This document shows positions 25,168-33,230 of a stretch of 38,066 nucleotides of DNA, in pieces. Both the position numbers and the translations under genes were made by a program. Every line of letters begins with the position of its first letter. The stretch's first letter is position 1. The notes beneath the pieces were generated by a model that did not search any database, was not told the DNA's origin, and saw only the letters and a list, made by a program, of their open reading frames with translations. This stretch comes from Paenibacillus solani (lineage in GTDB: Bacteria; Bacillota; Bacilli; Paenibacillales; Paenibacillaceae), in NCBI RefSeq assembly GCF_001277345.1, contig NZ_LIUT01000001.1:2248623-2286688 (forward strand), read 5' to 3'.

Positions 25168-25851
25168 CTAATCACCAACCTTATATCCAAGGCCGCGTAC
25201 GGTTTTGATCAAAGTCGGTTGTCCTGGATCATCCTCCAGCTTTTCCCGCAGCCTTTTGATATACACGGTTAACGTATTGTCGTTCACGAAATCGCCGGCC
25301 ACATCCCAAATTTGCTCTAGCAGCTGATTTCTGGAGAGCACTTGTCCAATATGATTGCCAAAGATCAGCAGCAATCGATATTCCAAGGCGGTGAGCGAAA
25401 TCTCTGCATTGTTTTTAAAGACTTTCCCTACCAGCGTGTTTATACGGATATTGTCGATGTCTATGATGTTCTTGGCCTGGGACGGCTTTTGATATCTCCG
25501 CAAGACGGACTTGATCCGTGACAGAAGTTCACGAACTCGAAAAGGTTTTGTAATATAATCATCAGCTCCCATATCCAGCCCCATCACGACATTGACCTCA
25601 TCGTCAACCACCGTTAAGAATATGACCGGAATGTCTCGCTGTTCCTTCACCATCTTGCACAATTCGTAGCCGCTACCGTCTGGAAGCTGTAAATCAAACA
25701 GGCATAAAGTGAACTGATCAATGCCTTCGGCAAGCACCTCTTTTGCAGATGCGACATCATGGCAAATAACGGTTGAATAGTGCTCTTGCTGCAGCGAATA
25801 TTCCAGGCCGGACGCAATCGTTTTATCATCCTCAACTAACAAAATTTTCAT
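25168..25851 (-). CDS. OmpR-family response regulator
   Basis: 227-aa regulator with receiver domain (acidic Asp8/Asp9, phospho-acceptor Asp53 in FDLQLPDGSG, Thr80, Lys102 in ITKPF) and winged-helix output domain (about 130-225; EISLTALEYRLLLIFGNHIG, DNTLTVYIKRLREKLEDDP, IKTVRGLGYKV). The ribosome binding site before the ATG is weak (AGGAT, 10 nt upstream). It lies 39 nt after the unknown gene of the LysR operon with no terminator between, so some read-through from that operon is possible. Confidence 0.92.
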   Translation of the reverse strand: MKILLVEDDKTIASGLEYSLQQEHYSTVICHDVASAKEVLAEGIDQFTLCLFDLQLPDGSGYELCKMVKEQRDIPVIFLTVVDDEVNVVMGLDMGADDYITKPFRVRELLSRIKSVLRRYQKPSQAKNIIDIDNIRINTLVGKVFKNNAEISLTALEYRLLLIFGNHIGQVLSRNQLLEQIWDVAGDFVNDNTLTVYIKRLREKLEDDPGQPTLIKTVRGLGYKVGD

Positions 25852-25890
25852 CCACAGATCATCCTAACGTTAAAATTAATTGCAATATCT

Positions 25891-26253
25891 TTATTGGGTG
25901 TGGGCACCAAGAGCTTCAATAGCTGCTTCAATAGAAGCAATGCGTCTTTCAAGTAACGTCTTTTGTGGACTGCCATCTTTGACTTTTTCATACTGTTTTT
26001 CAACAGATGGAAGGATACCAATTAGAACATTTCGGGCTTCAAGGATATCTTCTGCCTCGTATGAAAAATCTGTTCCATGCCAAGCATTTTCCAGACGATC
26101 TAAGGCGATTTTTACTGCATCTCGTCGTTGCTTGGCGAGGGTTGTGCTTGATCCGTTCTCATTCATTTTAGTACAAGCATTCTCGAGTTTGCTTAAAGTT
26201 GACTGCATCGATTTTATCAATAATGCTTGGCATTCTGGGCTAACGGCTTTCAT
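25891..26253 (-). CDS. Unknown 120-aa protein coupled to LysR gene
   Basis: I do not recognise a family. The 120-aa product (start MKAVSPECQALL) is almost wholly helical: LLIKSMQSTLSKLENACTKM, then LAKQRRDAVKIALDRLENAW, EAEDILEARNVLIGILPSVE and LERRIASIEAAIEALG. It looks like a small helical bundle or coiled coil; no signal peptide or membrane segment. The ATG at 26253 overlaps the LysR stop codon (ATGA), so it is translated by coupling with the regulator. The longer upstream frame is only LysR sequence read in another phase. Confidence 0.65.
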   Translation of the reverse strand: MKAVSPECQALLIKSMQSTLSKLENACTKMNENGSSTTLAKQRRDAVKIALDRLENAWHGTDFSYEAEDILEARNVLIGILPSVEKQYEKVKDGSPQKTLLERRIASIEAAIEALGAHTQ

Positions 26254-27185
26254 TTTTTCAATCCCACTTTTTTGTATTGTGCACCATTCTCCACTTCTAC
26301 ACCAATAACCTCCCTGGCTGCTTCTATGAAAGACGATATGATGGGCGAAAGCCACTTATCTTTATGCCATGACATTTGTGTGTAAACGTGCAAGTCCGGA
26401 ATTATCCAAGGAAGAGCAACAAGTTCGCCCCGTTCAACTTCGGCTTCCGCAACGATTTCAGGAAGAAAGGCAATACCGATTTCCGAAATGGCACATTGTT
26501 TAATGGCCTCGGCACTTTGAAACTCTAAATACGTAATCGTGTCTATGCCCTCTTTCTCAAATCCCCGGTCGAACATGGTTCGATAAGGACAACCCTTTTC
26601 ATTAGTCAGGAATACCTCTCCGTGAAAATCCTCCAGCTGCAATTCAGTTCTTTTCGCGAGGGAATGGTTTGGGGAGGCAAATAAACGGAAAGTTTCCTCC
26701 ACCATCGGCTCAACTGCAAGTCCACTCGAACGAATGGGTTCGTCAAGTATAAAGACGACATCCGCGGCTCCCTCAAAGAGTGCTTGCTTGAGTTCTTGAT
26801 TGGGAACGGAGCGAAAGATGAGACGCACTCCAGGATAGCGTGAACGAAAAAGTTGAAAGACAGCTGGAAGCCGATAAGCGCAAACAACCTCATTCGCACT
26901 GATCGTTAGGGTGCCGATAAGGTTTTCATTATCATGAACAACGCTGCGAGCTTCGTCCAGTTTGTCTAGAACACTTTGAATTTGAGTTAAAAAACGTCTA
27001 CCCGCCGTTGTAAGAACGAGCTGCTTGCCCAAACGGTCAAAGAGGCGAACACCCAGCTCATCCTCCAATGCTTTTATTTGCATCGTGACGTTGGAGGGGA
27101 CATAGTTCAGCACTTCTGCTGCCCGACTGAAGTTTAATGTTGATGCAACCGTGCGGAACGTAATCAGTTGGCGTAATTCCATCAT
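26250..27185 (-). CDS. LysR-family transcriptional regulator
   Basis: About 311-aa regulator. The N-terminal winged helix (MMELRQLITFRTVASTLNFS, then VPSNVTMQIKALEDELGVRLF) is classical, followed by a periplasmic-binding-like effector domain (about 90-300; GTLTISANEVVCAYRLPAVF, VFILDEPIRSSGL, IGIAFLPEIVAEAEV). The start at 27185 (or the next ATG at 27182) lies 5-8 nt after GGGGG; the longer frame from 27206 adds nothing conserved. It is divergent from a MetX-like hydrolase gene, the usual LysR target arrangement, and coupled to an unknown small protein. Confidence 0.9.
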   Translation of the reverse strand: MMELRQLITFRTVASTLNFSRAAEVLNYVPSNVTMQIKALEDELGVRLFDRLGKQLVLTTAGRRFLTQIQSVLDKLDEARSVVHDNENLIGTLTISANEVVCAYRLPAVFQLFRSRYPGVRLIFRSVPNQELKQALFEGAADVVFILDEPIRSSGLAVEPMVEETFRLFASPNHSLAKRTELQLEDFHGEVFLTNEKGCPYRTMFDRGFEKEGIDTITYLEFQSAEAIKQCAISEIGIAFLPEIVAEAEVERGELVALPWIIPDLHVYTQMSWHKDKWLSPIISSFIEAAREVIGVEVENGAQYKKVGLKK

Positions 27186-27326
27186 ACGGTCCCCCTTTAT
27201 TATCAAAATAATTGAATACTACTGTTAATATCATTCACTTTTATTGAGAGTATCACAGATCTATACTAGCAACAAGAAATACATTTTCTTAATTAACGAT
27301 TCATTTTGAAGGGAGAAATAAACATC

Positions 27327-28346
27327 ATGAATTACGAGATTTTTGATTTGGGTGACGTAACATTACAATCAGGAGTGACGTTACCAAGAGCTTTTCTTGC
27401 TTATAAGACTTATGGACAATTGAACGAAAAGAAAGATAATGTCATCGTCTATCCAACTGCTTTCGGTGACCAGCATGTTCAGAATGAATGGTTAATAGGA
27501 AACGATATGGCATTAGATCCAGATCAATATTTCATTATCGTTCCAAATCTGCTGGGCAACGGATTATCTTCGTCTCCCAGTAACACACCTCCCCCATTCA
27601 ATCAGGCGAATTTTCCACAGGTAACCATCTATGATAACGTTCAATTCCAGCATCGGCTGGTGACCGAGAAATTCGGCATTCAAAAGATTGCTCTTGTCGT
27701 TGGATGGTCCATGGGAGGCATTCAGGCATTCCAATGGGGGGCAAGTTATCCAGATATGGTAGAACGAATCGCCCCTTTTGCCGGAGTTGCCAAGACTTGG
27801 CCCCAAACGTACGTGGTCCTGGAAGGAATGAAAGCTCCGCTCATGGCTGCAGTCGGCTTCGATTCAAGTAAACTAAACACGTTGACTTCATCAGACATGC
27901 GCGCCGTTGGCCGCGTCTATGCTGGTTGGGGCGTTTCGCAGGCGTTTTATAGAGAGGAACTTTATCGAGATATGGGATTTGATTCATTGGCAGATTTTAT
28001 GTCTGGGGTCTGGGAAGATAGCTTTATGAATATGGATCCGCACAATGTCCTGGCGATGTTATGGACTGGGCAAAATGCAGATATTAGTGCTAACCCCATC
28101 TATAACGGAGATTTTGATAAGGCGCTAGGAAGCATTAAAGCACATGCCTGCATTATGCCAGGCAGCACAGATCTCTTCTGCCCGGCAGATGATAACGAAT
28201 ACGAGGCTAAGCTTATGCCTAATGCTGTTTTTAATCCAATTAATTCGATCTGGGGCCATTTTGCCGGACGCGGAATTAATAGCACCGATAATCAATTTAT
28301 TGATGATAACCTAAAAAGCTTGTTAGCGCTTAGTACGAACGCATAA
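27327..28346 (+). CDS. MetX-like alpha/beta hydrolase
   Basis: 339-aa alpha/beta-hydrolase of the homoserine O-acetyltransferase-like group. The front part LPRAFLAYKTYGQLNEKKDNVIVYP matches MetX. The nucleophile elbow is GWSMGG (Ser128) where MetX usually has GGSMGG, and Asp in GSTDLFCP and His in WGHFAG complete a plausible triad. Start is ATG at 27327 with GGGAG upstream; the longer frame starts at a TTG. Divergent from a LysR gene, which probably controls it. The changed elbow suggests a hydrolase or acyltransferase other than true methionine biosynthesis. Confidence 0.8.
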   Translation: MNYEIFDLGDVTLQSGVTLPRAFLAYKTYGQLNEKKDNVIVYPTAFGDQHVQNEWLIGNDMALDPDQYFIIVPNLLGNGLSSSPSNTPPPFNQANFPQVTIYDNVQFQHRLVTEKFGIQKIALVVGWSMGGIQAFQWGASYPDMVERIAPFAGVAKTWPQTYVVLEGMKAPLMAAVGFDSSKLNTLTSSDMRAVGRVYAGWGVSQAFYREELYRDMGFDSLADFMSGVWEDSFMNMDPHNVLAMLWTGQNADISANPIYNGDFDKALGSIKAHACIMPGSTDLFCPADDNEYEAKLMPNAVFNPINSIWGHFAGRGINSTDNQFIDDNLKSLLALSTNA

Positions 28347-28384
28347 ATCATCATGAACAGGGTTATCCCGTCTGATCGTATTAT

Positions 28385-28420
28385 GAGGTCACCAGAACTT
28401 ACTGGTTGACCTCCTTTTTT
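28385..28420 (+). terminator. Terminator of the MetX-like gene
   Basis: GAGGTCACCAG (28385-28395) / CTGGTTGACCTC (28402-28413) with one bulge, then CTTTTTT. Confidence 0.85.
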
Positions 28421-28446
28421 AATTGCCAAATGGTTGACCCAAATAA

Positions 28447-28473
28447 TAAAAAAGCCGCTTGTTATGCAGCCTT
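28447..28473 (-). terminator. Terminator of the uridine-kinase-like gene
   Basis: Minus-strand stem AAGGCTGC / GCGGCTT with loop ATAACAA and two wobble pairs, followed by TTTTTATT, 23 nt past the stop codon. Confidence 0.65.
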
Positions 28474-28495
28474 AATGATCTTTAGCATTGACATT

Positions 28496-29143
28496 CTATT
28501 TTGATATACCATCTCTTTCAACAATATAATTTTCATTGGAATTTTTTATAACATAATCAAAATTCCGATGATATGGATGCATAAATAAGTCATATTGAAT
28601 TCTTCGCTGTTTATGAGATTTTCTTAAATTATCAATATCTTTTCCTCTTTCAGCGACATCACGTGTACTTCTTCTCATCAATTCGGTTTCCTCATCAGTA
28701 TACAAGTAAATTTTCAAATCATATAAATTGGGATCTGTGAAGGCAACCGTCATGCCCTCCACTATATATATTTTATTATTGGCAGGAAGCAACAAGCTCA
28801 CTGTATAGTTCGTACCTATCGTATATAAATCCAAACCGTCTCTCATCATCTGAATGTCTCTCTCTAAAGCGAGTACATTATGAGCAGCAGGATGACAAGC
28901 TGTCATTTTCTCTTGATGCTCTTCACCATTACATTCATAATTAATTAAAGTGTACTTCCTAAGATGTGAACCGATAATATAAGGATCTGTATTGATATAG
29001 TTCACATGGTCATGTCCCAGAAGGTTTATGAGATTATGAGCCAGCGTTGTCTTTCCAGATGCGCCATGACCCGAAATCCCAATGATAAACCTGTTCTCTT
29101 CCTCTCTAATTGAATTCGCTATCTGATGCAATATACGGTCCAT
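28496..29143 (-). CDS. Uridine kinase-like P-loop NTPase
   Basis: 215-aa soluble P-loop protein. Walker A GISGHGASGKTT (about 21-32), NYINTDPYIIG (about 48-58) matching the uridine/pantothenate-kinase DxDxFY-like region, IYIVEGMTVAF as Walker B, and a lid-like segment RRSTRDVAERGKDID. It most resembles the uridine kinase group, though the exact substrate may differ. Start at 29143 with TTGGAGG 5 nt upstream; the frame from 29155 lacks one. The leader has a tandem octanucleotide repeat. Confidence 0.75.
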   Translation of the reverse strand: MDRILHQIANSIREEENRFIIGISGHGASGKTTLAHNLINLLGHDHVNYINTDPYIIGSHLRKYTLINYECNGEEHQEKMTACHPAAHNVLALERDIQMMRDGLDLYTIGTNYTVSLLLPANNKIYIVEGMTVAFTDPNLYDLKIYLYTDEETELMRRSTRDVAERGKDIDNLRKSHKQRRIQYDLFMHPYHRNFDYVIKNSNENYIVERDGISK

Positions 29144-29159
29144 AATAACCTCCAATTGC

Positions 29160-29189
29160 TTTATTGGTTTATTGGTTTATTGGTTTATT
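29160..29189. repeat. Tandem octanucleotide repeat in leader
   Basis: TTTATTGG is repeated three times head to tail, followed by a partial copy TTTATT. On the coding strand it reads CCAATAAA and lies just before the ribosome binding site of the kinase gene. Confidence 0.85.
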
Positions 29190-29295
29190 TCACTATCTTT
29201 CGTTCTATGCAATTTGTAATTATATTTTATACTATACTGTTAAGCTAATCTGTCACAACAATTATAATATATTGAATTCAGCTGATATCTATATG

Positions 29296-29337
29296 CAAAA
29301 GAACCTCCAACTCCACTGACTAAGTGGTGTTAAAGGT
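29296..29337 (-). terminator. Terminator of the ArsR/RibD-like operon
   Basis: Minus-strand imperfect 15-bp stem (arms 29337-29323 and 29317-29303, core CACCACT / AGTGGAG), 5-nt loop, then TCTTTTG. Confidence 0.6.
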
Positions 29338-29408
29338 CCCCGGATTCATATAAAAGCCGCCGGTATGCATCAAGAAGATAAATCGTGGTCGCCGGCCTTA
29401 AATTCTGG

Positions 29409-29987
29409 TCACTTCATGACCTCATAACGAAGTCTCATGGAACCGCTCGTTTCATATCGTTTTGTAGCTATGAGCTTCAAATCGTTTCTAGCGGAGATGT
29501 TATCCAGGTATCTTTTACCGTTCCCGAGAACGACGGGGTGAACAATCATATTGATTTCATCCACGCATCCAGCGTTTAGTAGACTTTGCACAAGGCTAGC
29601 ACTTCCCGGTACGATAATCGTGCCTTCAATGTTGTTCTTAAGCTCCGTCACACGTTCACGTAAGTCACCTGCCAGGAGTGAAATGGTATCGCCGTAATCC
29701 CCCCATTGCACTTCCGTTGCCTCGCGGTTACGCGTTGCTACATATTTGGGAGTTTTGTTCATAGCGTCGGCAAACTCTCCCTCTTCGAAAGGCCAATAGC
29801 TAGCAAGGCCTTCGTAATTAACCCTGCCCATCAAGATGGCATTAGCTTCCTGAAACATAATCAGATTGTCGGCGGTGGAGTCGATAATTCCGGGCATCGC
29901 CCAGCTCACCATATTATTCTCATCACCTTGCGGACCAGTGTAGATTCCATCCAGTGTACAACTAACCGAAGCGATTATTTTTCCCAT
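29409..29987 (-). CDS. Dihydrofolate reductase/RibD C-terminal family protein
   Basis: 192-aa reductase-like protein of the RibD_C fold, similar in layout to YyaP/YwjB-type proteins. Visible marks: IIASVSCTLDGIYTGPQGDE near the start, LIMFQEANAILMGRVNYEGL (about 42-61), GTIIVPGSASLVQSLLNAGC (about 128-147) and the DEINMIVHPVVLGNGKRYL segment. It probably uses NADPH; the substrate is unknown and it need not be a true dihydrofolate reductase. Start at 29987 with GAGGAG upstream. It begins 22 nt after the AHSA1 pseudogene and is the third gene of the ArsR operon. Confidence 0.85.
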   Translation of the reverse strand: MGKIIASVSCTLDGIYTGPQGDENNMVSWAMPGIIDSTADNLIMFQEANAILMGRVNYEGLASYWPFEEGEFADAMNKTPKYVATRNREATEVQWGDYGDTISLLAGDLRERVTELKNNIEGTIIVPGSASLVQSLLNAGCVDEINMIVHPVVLGNGKRYLDNISARNDLKLIATKRYETSGSMRLRYEVMK

Positions 29988-30009
29988 TTGCTTCTCCTCG
30001 ATTCTTATA

Positions 30010-30508
30010 TTAGAATTCAACCAAATTTGCAGCTAGCTTATCTAATGACTGATTCATACCCGTGATAGCGTGTTTTAACATCTCTCCGACTGTCCATCCG
30101 AACTCCATAATCTTTAAGCTCTGTTCGTTCGCCCTTAGCAATGAATTCGATAACGAATTCGATATGTCTTGGAAAATCCGACGGGACACCCGCTTGAACC
30201 GGATCGATGGCGTTTCCATCTCGGTCGGATAAGTATGAAGAGAATTCAAGCCGCTTCATCGGAACGATTTTCTTATAGATACCCGCTGAATATGATTCCA
30301 TCCCGCCTTGCGCTTCCGGTGCACGCATGCTGAATACGTATTTCCCGCCTTCGCGAAAATCGATCTAGCATCGAGGTGAGGTATAATGCGTCGGCCCCCA
30401 CCATTTCATTACCAGCGTAGGATCCGTCCAAGCCTTCCAAACAAGTTCCACAGGATAATCATACTCTCGCGTAATGACAATATCTTGCTTGTTGGAACTT
30501 CCATCCAT
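30010..30508 (-). pseudogene. AHSA1/SRPBCC-domain gene, disrupted
   Basis: Remnant of a SRPBCC-fold protein of the AHSA1 type, about 166 codons. It starts with ATG at 30508 behind GAGGAG and reads DIVITREYDYPVELVWKAWT then LVMKWWGPTHYTSPRC. Codon 48 is then a TAG (30367-30365), after which the same frame continues IDFREGGKYVFSMRAPEAQG. Near 30108-30120 one extra base shifts the frame, so the expected end (EFGWTVGEMLKHA, SLDKLAANLVEF) is in another phase. Two independent lesions argue for real decay. It lies between an ArsR regulator and a RibD-like reductase; ArsR/AHSA1 pairs are common. Confidence 0.88.
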
Positions 30509-30527
30509 AGGAACGTTCTCCTCATCT

Positions 30528-30860
30528 TTAAGTTTGATTTTTAAGTTTTTCCATTTCGGCCTTCAATACAGCATCCAGCGCGTCCAGTCGGCTGCTCCAG
30601 CGCTGTTTCATGCTATGGAGCCAATCTTCCAATTCAGCCATTGATCCAGTGTTAATCCGATATATGCGCTGCTGTGCTTTTTTCTCCACATGCACCAAAT
30701 TGGCTTCTCGAAGAATTTTCAAATGTTGGGATATAGCCTGAGGACTGATATGGAATTGGTTGTGAATGTCCGATGCAGGGTATCCATCATGGTCCGCCAA
30801 CATCTCCAGTATTTTTCGTCTGGTAGGGTCAGCTAAAGCTGAGAATATATCTGCCGGCAT
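30528..30860 (-). CDS. ArsR-family regulator (SdpR-like)
   Basis: 110-aa winged-helix regulator (MPADIFSALADPTRRKILEM, then QFHISPQAISQHLKILREAN, wing VHVEKKAQQRIYRI). No metal-binding CxC is present in the recognition region, so it belongs to the non-metal SdpR-type ArsR proteins. Start at 30860 because AAAGGAGG lies 11 nt upstream; the longer frame from 30902 lacks a ribosome binding site. The C-terminal helices (LHSMKQRWSSRLDALDAVLK) likely pair the dimer. It controls, presumably, itself, the AHSA1 pseudogene and the RibD-like gene. Confidence 0.88.
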   Translation of the reverse strand: MPADIFSALADPTRRKILEMLADHDGYPASDIHNQFHISPQAISQHLKILREANLVHVEKKAQQRIYRINTGSMAELEDWLHSMKQRWSSRLDALDAVLKAEMEKLKNQT

Positions 30861-30902
30861 ATATCGTTTCGCTCCTCCTTTCTCTTCCTTTTCGGAACTC
30901 AT

Positions 30903-31242
30903 CGTTTTATAGTTTGTTATTATTTGTAATTCTATAATAAATCATTTTCTTTATAAAGCAAATGCTTAATTAAGGATTTCGCTTAAAGATAACTTCGGTG
31001 TAGGTCTACACCTTGGATTCAGAATTCAGCATTCCGCGTCTCCGTCCCCAGACGGAGACAAAAACCATTCTGCCGCCCATTACTCCTTGGGAGAACAAAT
31101 GATAGCTTTATATTAATGCCTGATTTACCGTATAGTATACTTAAGCACCATCCAGCAAAAGCAATATCAGTCAAAAAATACATACTCCTGGGCCCAGACA
31201 CGAAAGCAGCATAAACATAGCACGAACAGAAAGGAGTTTAGA
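30903..31242. other. Intergenic region with two perfect dyads
   Basis: Divergent promoter region between an ArsR gene and an ABC exporter; no gene seen. It holds GGTGTAG-GT-CTACACC (30997-31012), an operator-like dyad with a 2-nt centre, and a hairpin GTCTCCGTC-CCCA-GACGGAGAC (31038-31059) with no T-run on either side. A TATAGT/TATACT cluster near 31131-31141 could be the -10 of the exporter operon. Confidence 0.6.
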
Positions 31243-32199
31243 ATGATGAAGCTGATCTACCAATTAGAGGACGTGAATAAAACGTATAAAAAAGGAAAGG
31301 TTGTTGCCAATCAAAATATAAGCTTCGACGTTCAACAAGGGGAAATTCTCGGTTTGCTTGGTCCGAATGGAGCTGGCAAATCTACCTTAATTAAGCAGAT
31401 GGTAGGGCATCTTGCTCCCACTTCAGGTACGGTGTGCTATAAAGGAACCAGCGTACAGACCCAAACAAAGCGAGTGGCCCAGGAGGTGGCATACTATTCG
31501 CAAGAGCCCCACGCCCTGACCAGTTTAAAAACCTGGGAAGCTTTATATTTTACGGGCAGATTGCGGGGATTGACGAAGGAGTACGCCGTAAAACAAACAG
31601 AGGAATTGTTGGAACGCTTTGGAATGCAGGATCTCCGTCATAAGCTGCTGAAGAATGTTTCCGGCGGACAGAAACGTTTAATCGGGATCGGTACTTGCTT
31701 GATCGGCTTCTCCCCCGTCATGATTCTGGATGAACCCACCAATGAACTGGACCCCAAAAAGAGAAGGCTGGTATGGGATCTGATACAAGAACGCAATCGA
31801 CAAGGAGTAACCATAATCCTGGTGACTCACAACGTGCTGGAAGCCGAACAGGTTGTGGACAGAGTAGCTGTTGTGAATCACGGCAAGCTACTGGCCATCG
31901 ATCATGTAAGCGTCTTAAAACAACGGGTTGATCAGCGAATGAAGCTGGAAATTACGACCTCCTTAGGGGAAAGCGATTATGTTTGCCAAAGCTTAAGCGC
32001 GCTGGGACATTGGACGCAAACGGGAGAAAACCGAATCCGGGCACTTATCGAGAAGCAAAACGCCAGTTATGCGATTGACGTCCTGACCAATCAGCATTTA
32101 CCGATTGAAGAATATTCCTTGGTCCCGCCGAATCTTGAAGATGTCTATTTTCACATTGATGACGAACAAGATAGGCCTGCCAAAGCGGAGGTGGTCTAA
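31243..32199 (+). CDS. ABC-2 exporter ATPase (DrrA-like)
   Basis: 318-aa ATP-binding protein. Walker A GPNGAGKST (about 42-50), Q-loop YYSQEPHALTSL, signature VSGGQKRL, Walker B VMILDEPTNELDP and H-loop LVTHNV. The C-terminal 100 residues (after about 215) are the regulatory tail common in DrrA/CcmA-type exporters. AAAGGAG lies 6 nt before the ATG. It is followed 2 nt later by its permease. The exported substrate is unknown; antibiotics, lipids and peptides are typical. Confidence 0.9.
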   Translation: MMKLIYQLEDVNKTYKKGKVVANQNISFDVQQGEILGLLGPNGAGKSTLIKQMVGHLAPTSGTVCYKGTSVQTQTKRVAQEVAYYSQEPHALTSLKTWEALYFTGRLRGLTKEYAVKQTEELLERFGMQDLRHKLLKNVSGGQKRLIGIGTCLIGFSPVMILDEPTNELDPKKRRLVWDLIQERNRQGVTIILVTHNVLEAEQVVDRVAVVNHGKLLAIDHVSVLKQRVDQRMKLEITTSLGESDYVCQSLSALGHWTQTGENRIRALIEKQNASYAIDVLTNQHLPIEEYSLVPPNLEDVYFHIDDEQDRPAKAEVV

Positions 32200-32201
32200 A
32201 C

Positions 32202-33035
32202 ATGGGAGAAATAAAACCAGCCATGCAAAATCAAGACTTGCAATTCCAAGACACAGTCTTTCTCCAAGGGCAGGAGCAGCAGAGCATAATTCAACGCAGA
32301 ATTACAGAATGGTTGATCCTGGCCCGCATTCAATTCACGATCATCCGCGAGGCATGGGTTTGGATTTTCATCATGGCATGCATGTTTCCGTTAACAACGC
32401 TGCTGTTTCTCAAATTCTTTACGGTCGACCCGACGCCGGCTGTCATGACACGTATTATTACGGGGAACATGCTATTTGGCTTAATCGTCATGGGACTCAA
32501 CTCCATGGCTCAAGAGATATCTTGGCAGAAGCATCAAGGTCACTTCACGTACTATTCATCCCTGCCAATCGCCAAGATCAACTTCATCTTCGCCAATCTG
32601 CTGCGAGGCTTGATTATGAGTGTACCGTCTTTTATTATTTTAGCGATGATTGGTCAACTTGCTTACGGCATTCAATTCCACTACAGCTGGGGACTTGTCC
32701 CCGTACTGCTGCTCACCGTTTTCAGCGTGGTTGGCGTAGGTGTACTGATCGGCTTCTGGTCGCCTAGCCATCAATTGACGAATATGCTCGTTCAGGCGTT
32801 GATGATGTTCGTCTCGTTTTTGACGCCAGTTATGGTGGATATGAATCAATTGCCTACGATCCTGCAGTGGTTCTCTTATATCTTTCCTACCACCTACGCC
32901 GCCGATGCCATGCGGGAGGTATTGATTTCGGGCTGGTCCCCGTCTGTCGCTTGGAACACGCTTGTACTCTTGCTTTTCTCGTTGATTTCCATCGTCTTGA
33001 TTCTGAAAAAAGTGGACTGGCGTGTAGAACAGTAG
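32202..33035 (+). CDS. ABC-2 type permease
   Basis: 277-aa membrane protein with six predicted helices of the ABC-2 family (first about 50-70, WVWIFIMACMFPLTTLLFLK; pairs near 85-105, 125-170, 185-205 and 245-265). The FSYIFPTTYAADAMREVLIS segment near the end is typical of the class. GGAGG lies 10 nt before the ATG, inside the ATPase gene. Forms an exporter with the preceding ATPase. Confidence 0.87.
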   Translation: MGEIKPAMQNQDLQFQDTVFLQGQEQQSIIQRRITEWLILARIQFTIIREAWVWIFIMACMFPLTTLLFLKFFTVDPTPAVMTRIITGNMLFGLIVMGLNSMAQEISWQKHQGHFTYYSSLPIAKINFIFANLLRGLIMSVPSFIILAMIGQLAYGIQFHYSWGLVPVLLLTVFSVVGVGVLIGFWSPSHQLTNMLVQALMMFVSFLTPVMVDMNQLPTILQWFSYIFPTTYAADAMREVLISGWSPSVAWNTLVLLLFSLISIVLILKKVDWRVEQ

Positions 33036-33167
33036 AAGCACTGAACTAGCCAATGCTGCTGTTGACTTCTTGGCTGGCGAACAGTCCGCGGATTCTGGCC
33101 AAAGGCGCATTATTAAAATTTCAATAGCACCCTTCTTCACATATAAGTTTCGTCTTACTTCGGCCAT

Positions 33168-33203
33168 AATCTAAGGGCACCCGAATGGGTGCCCTTAGAT
33201 TTT
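33168..33203 (+). terminator. Terminator of the ABC-2 exporter operon
   Basis: Perfect 15-bp stem (33168-33182 / 33187-33201), loop GAAT, followed by TTTT on the plus strand. It lies between convergent operons and may act in both directions. Confidence 0.85.
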
Positions 33204-33230
33204 CACAGCTTCCTGTCTTAAAGTGAACAA

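Noticed and set aside
26254..26355. N-terminal extension of the unknown 120-aa protein
   Set aside because: It is the LysR coding sequence read in another frame; the coupled ATG at 26253 is the natural start.
29160..29189. Tandem repeat as a CRISPR-like array
   Set aside because: Units are 8 bp and contiguous with no spacers.
30010..30328. Two small overlapping ORFs as separate genes
   Set aside because: They are the two halves of one frameshifted AHSA1 gene.
31038..31059. Hairpin as an intrinsic terminator
   Set aside because: No T-run after the stem on either strand; the A-run on the plus strand is on the wrong side.
32105..32767. 220-aa plus-strand ORF
   Set aside because: Other-frame shadow of the ABC ATPase end and the ABC-2 permease, rich in His/Arg without domain signs.
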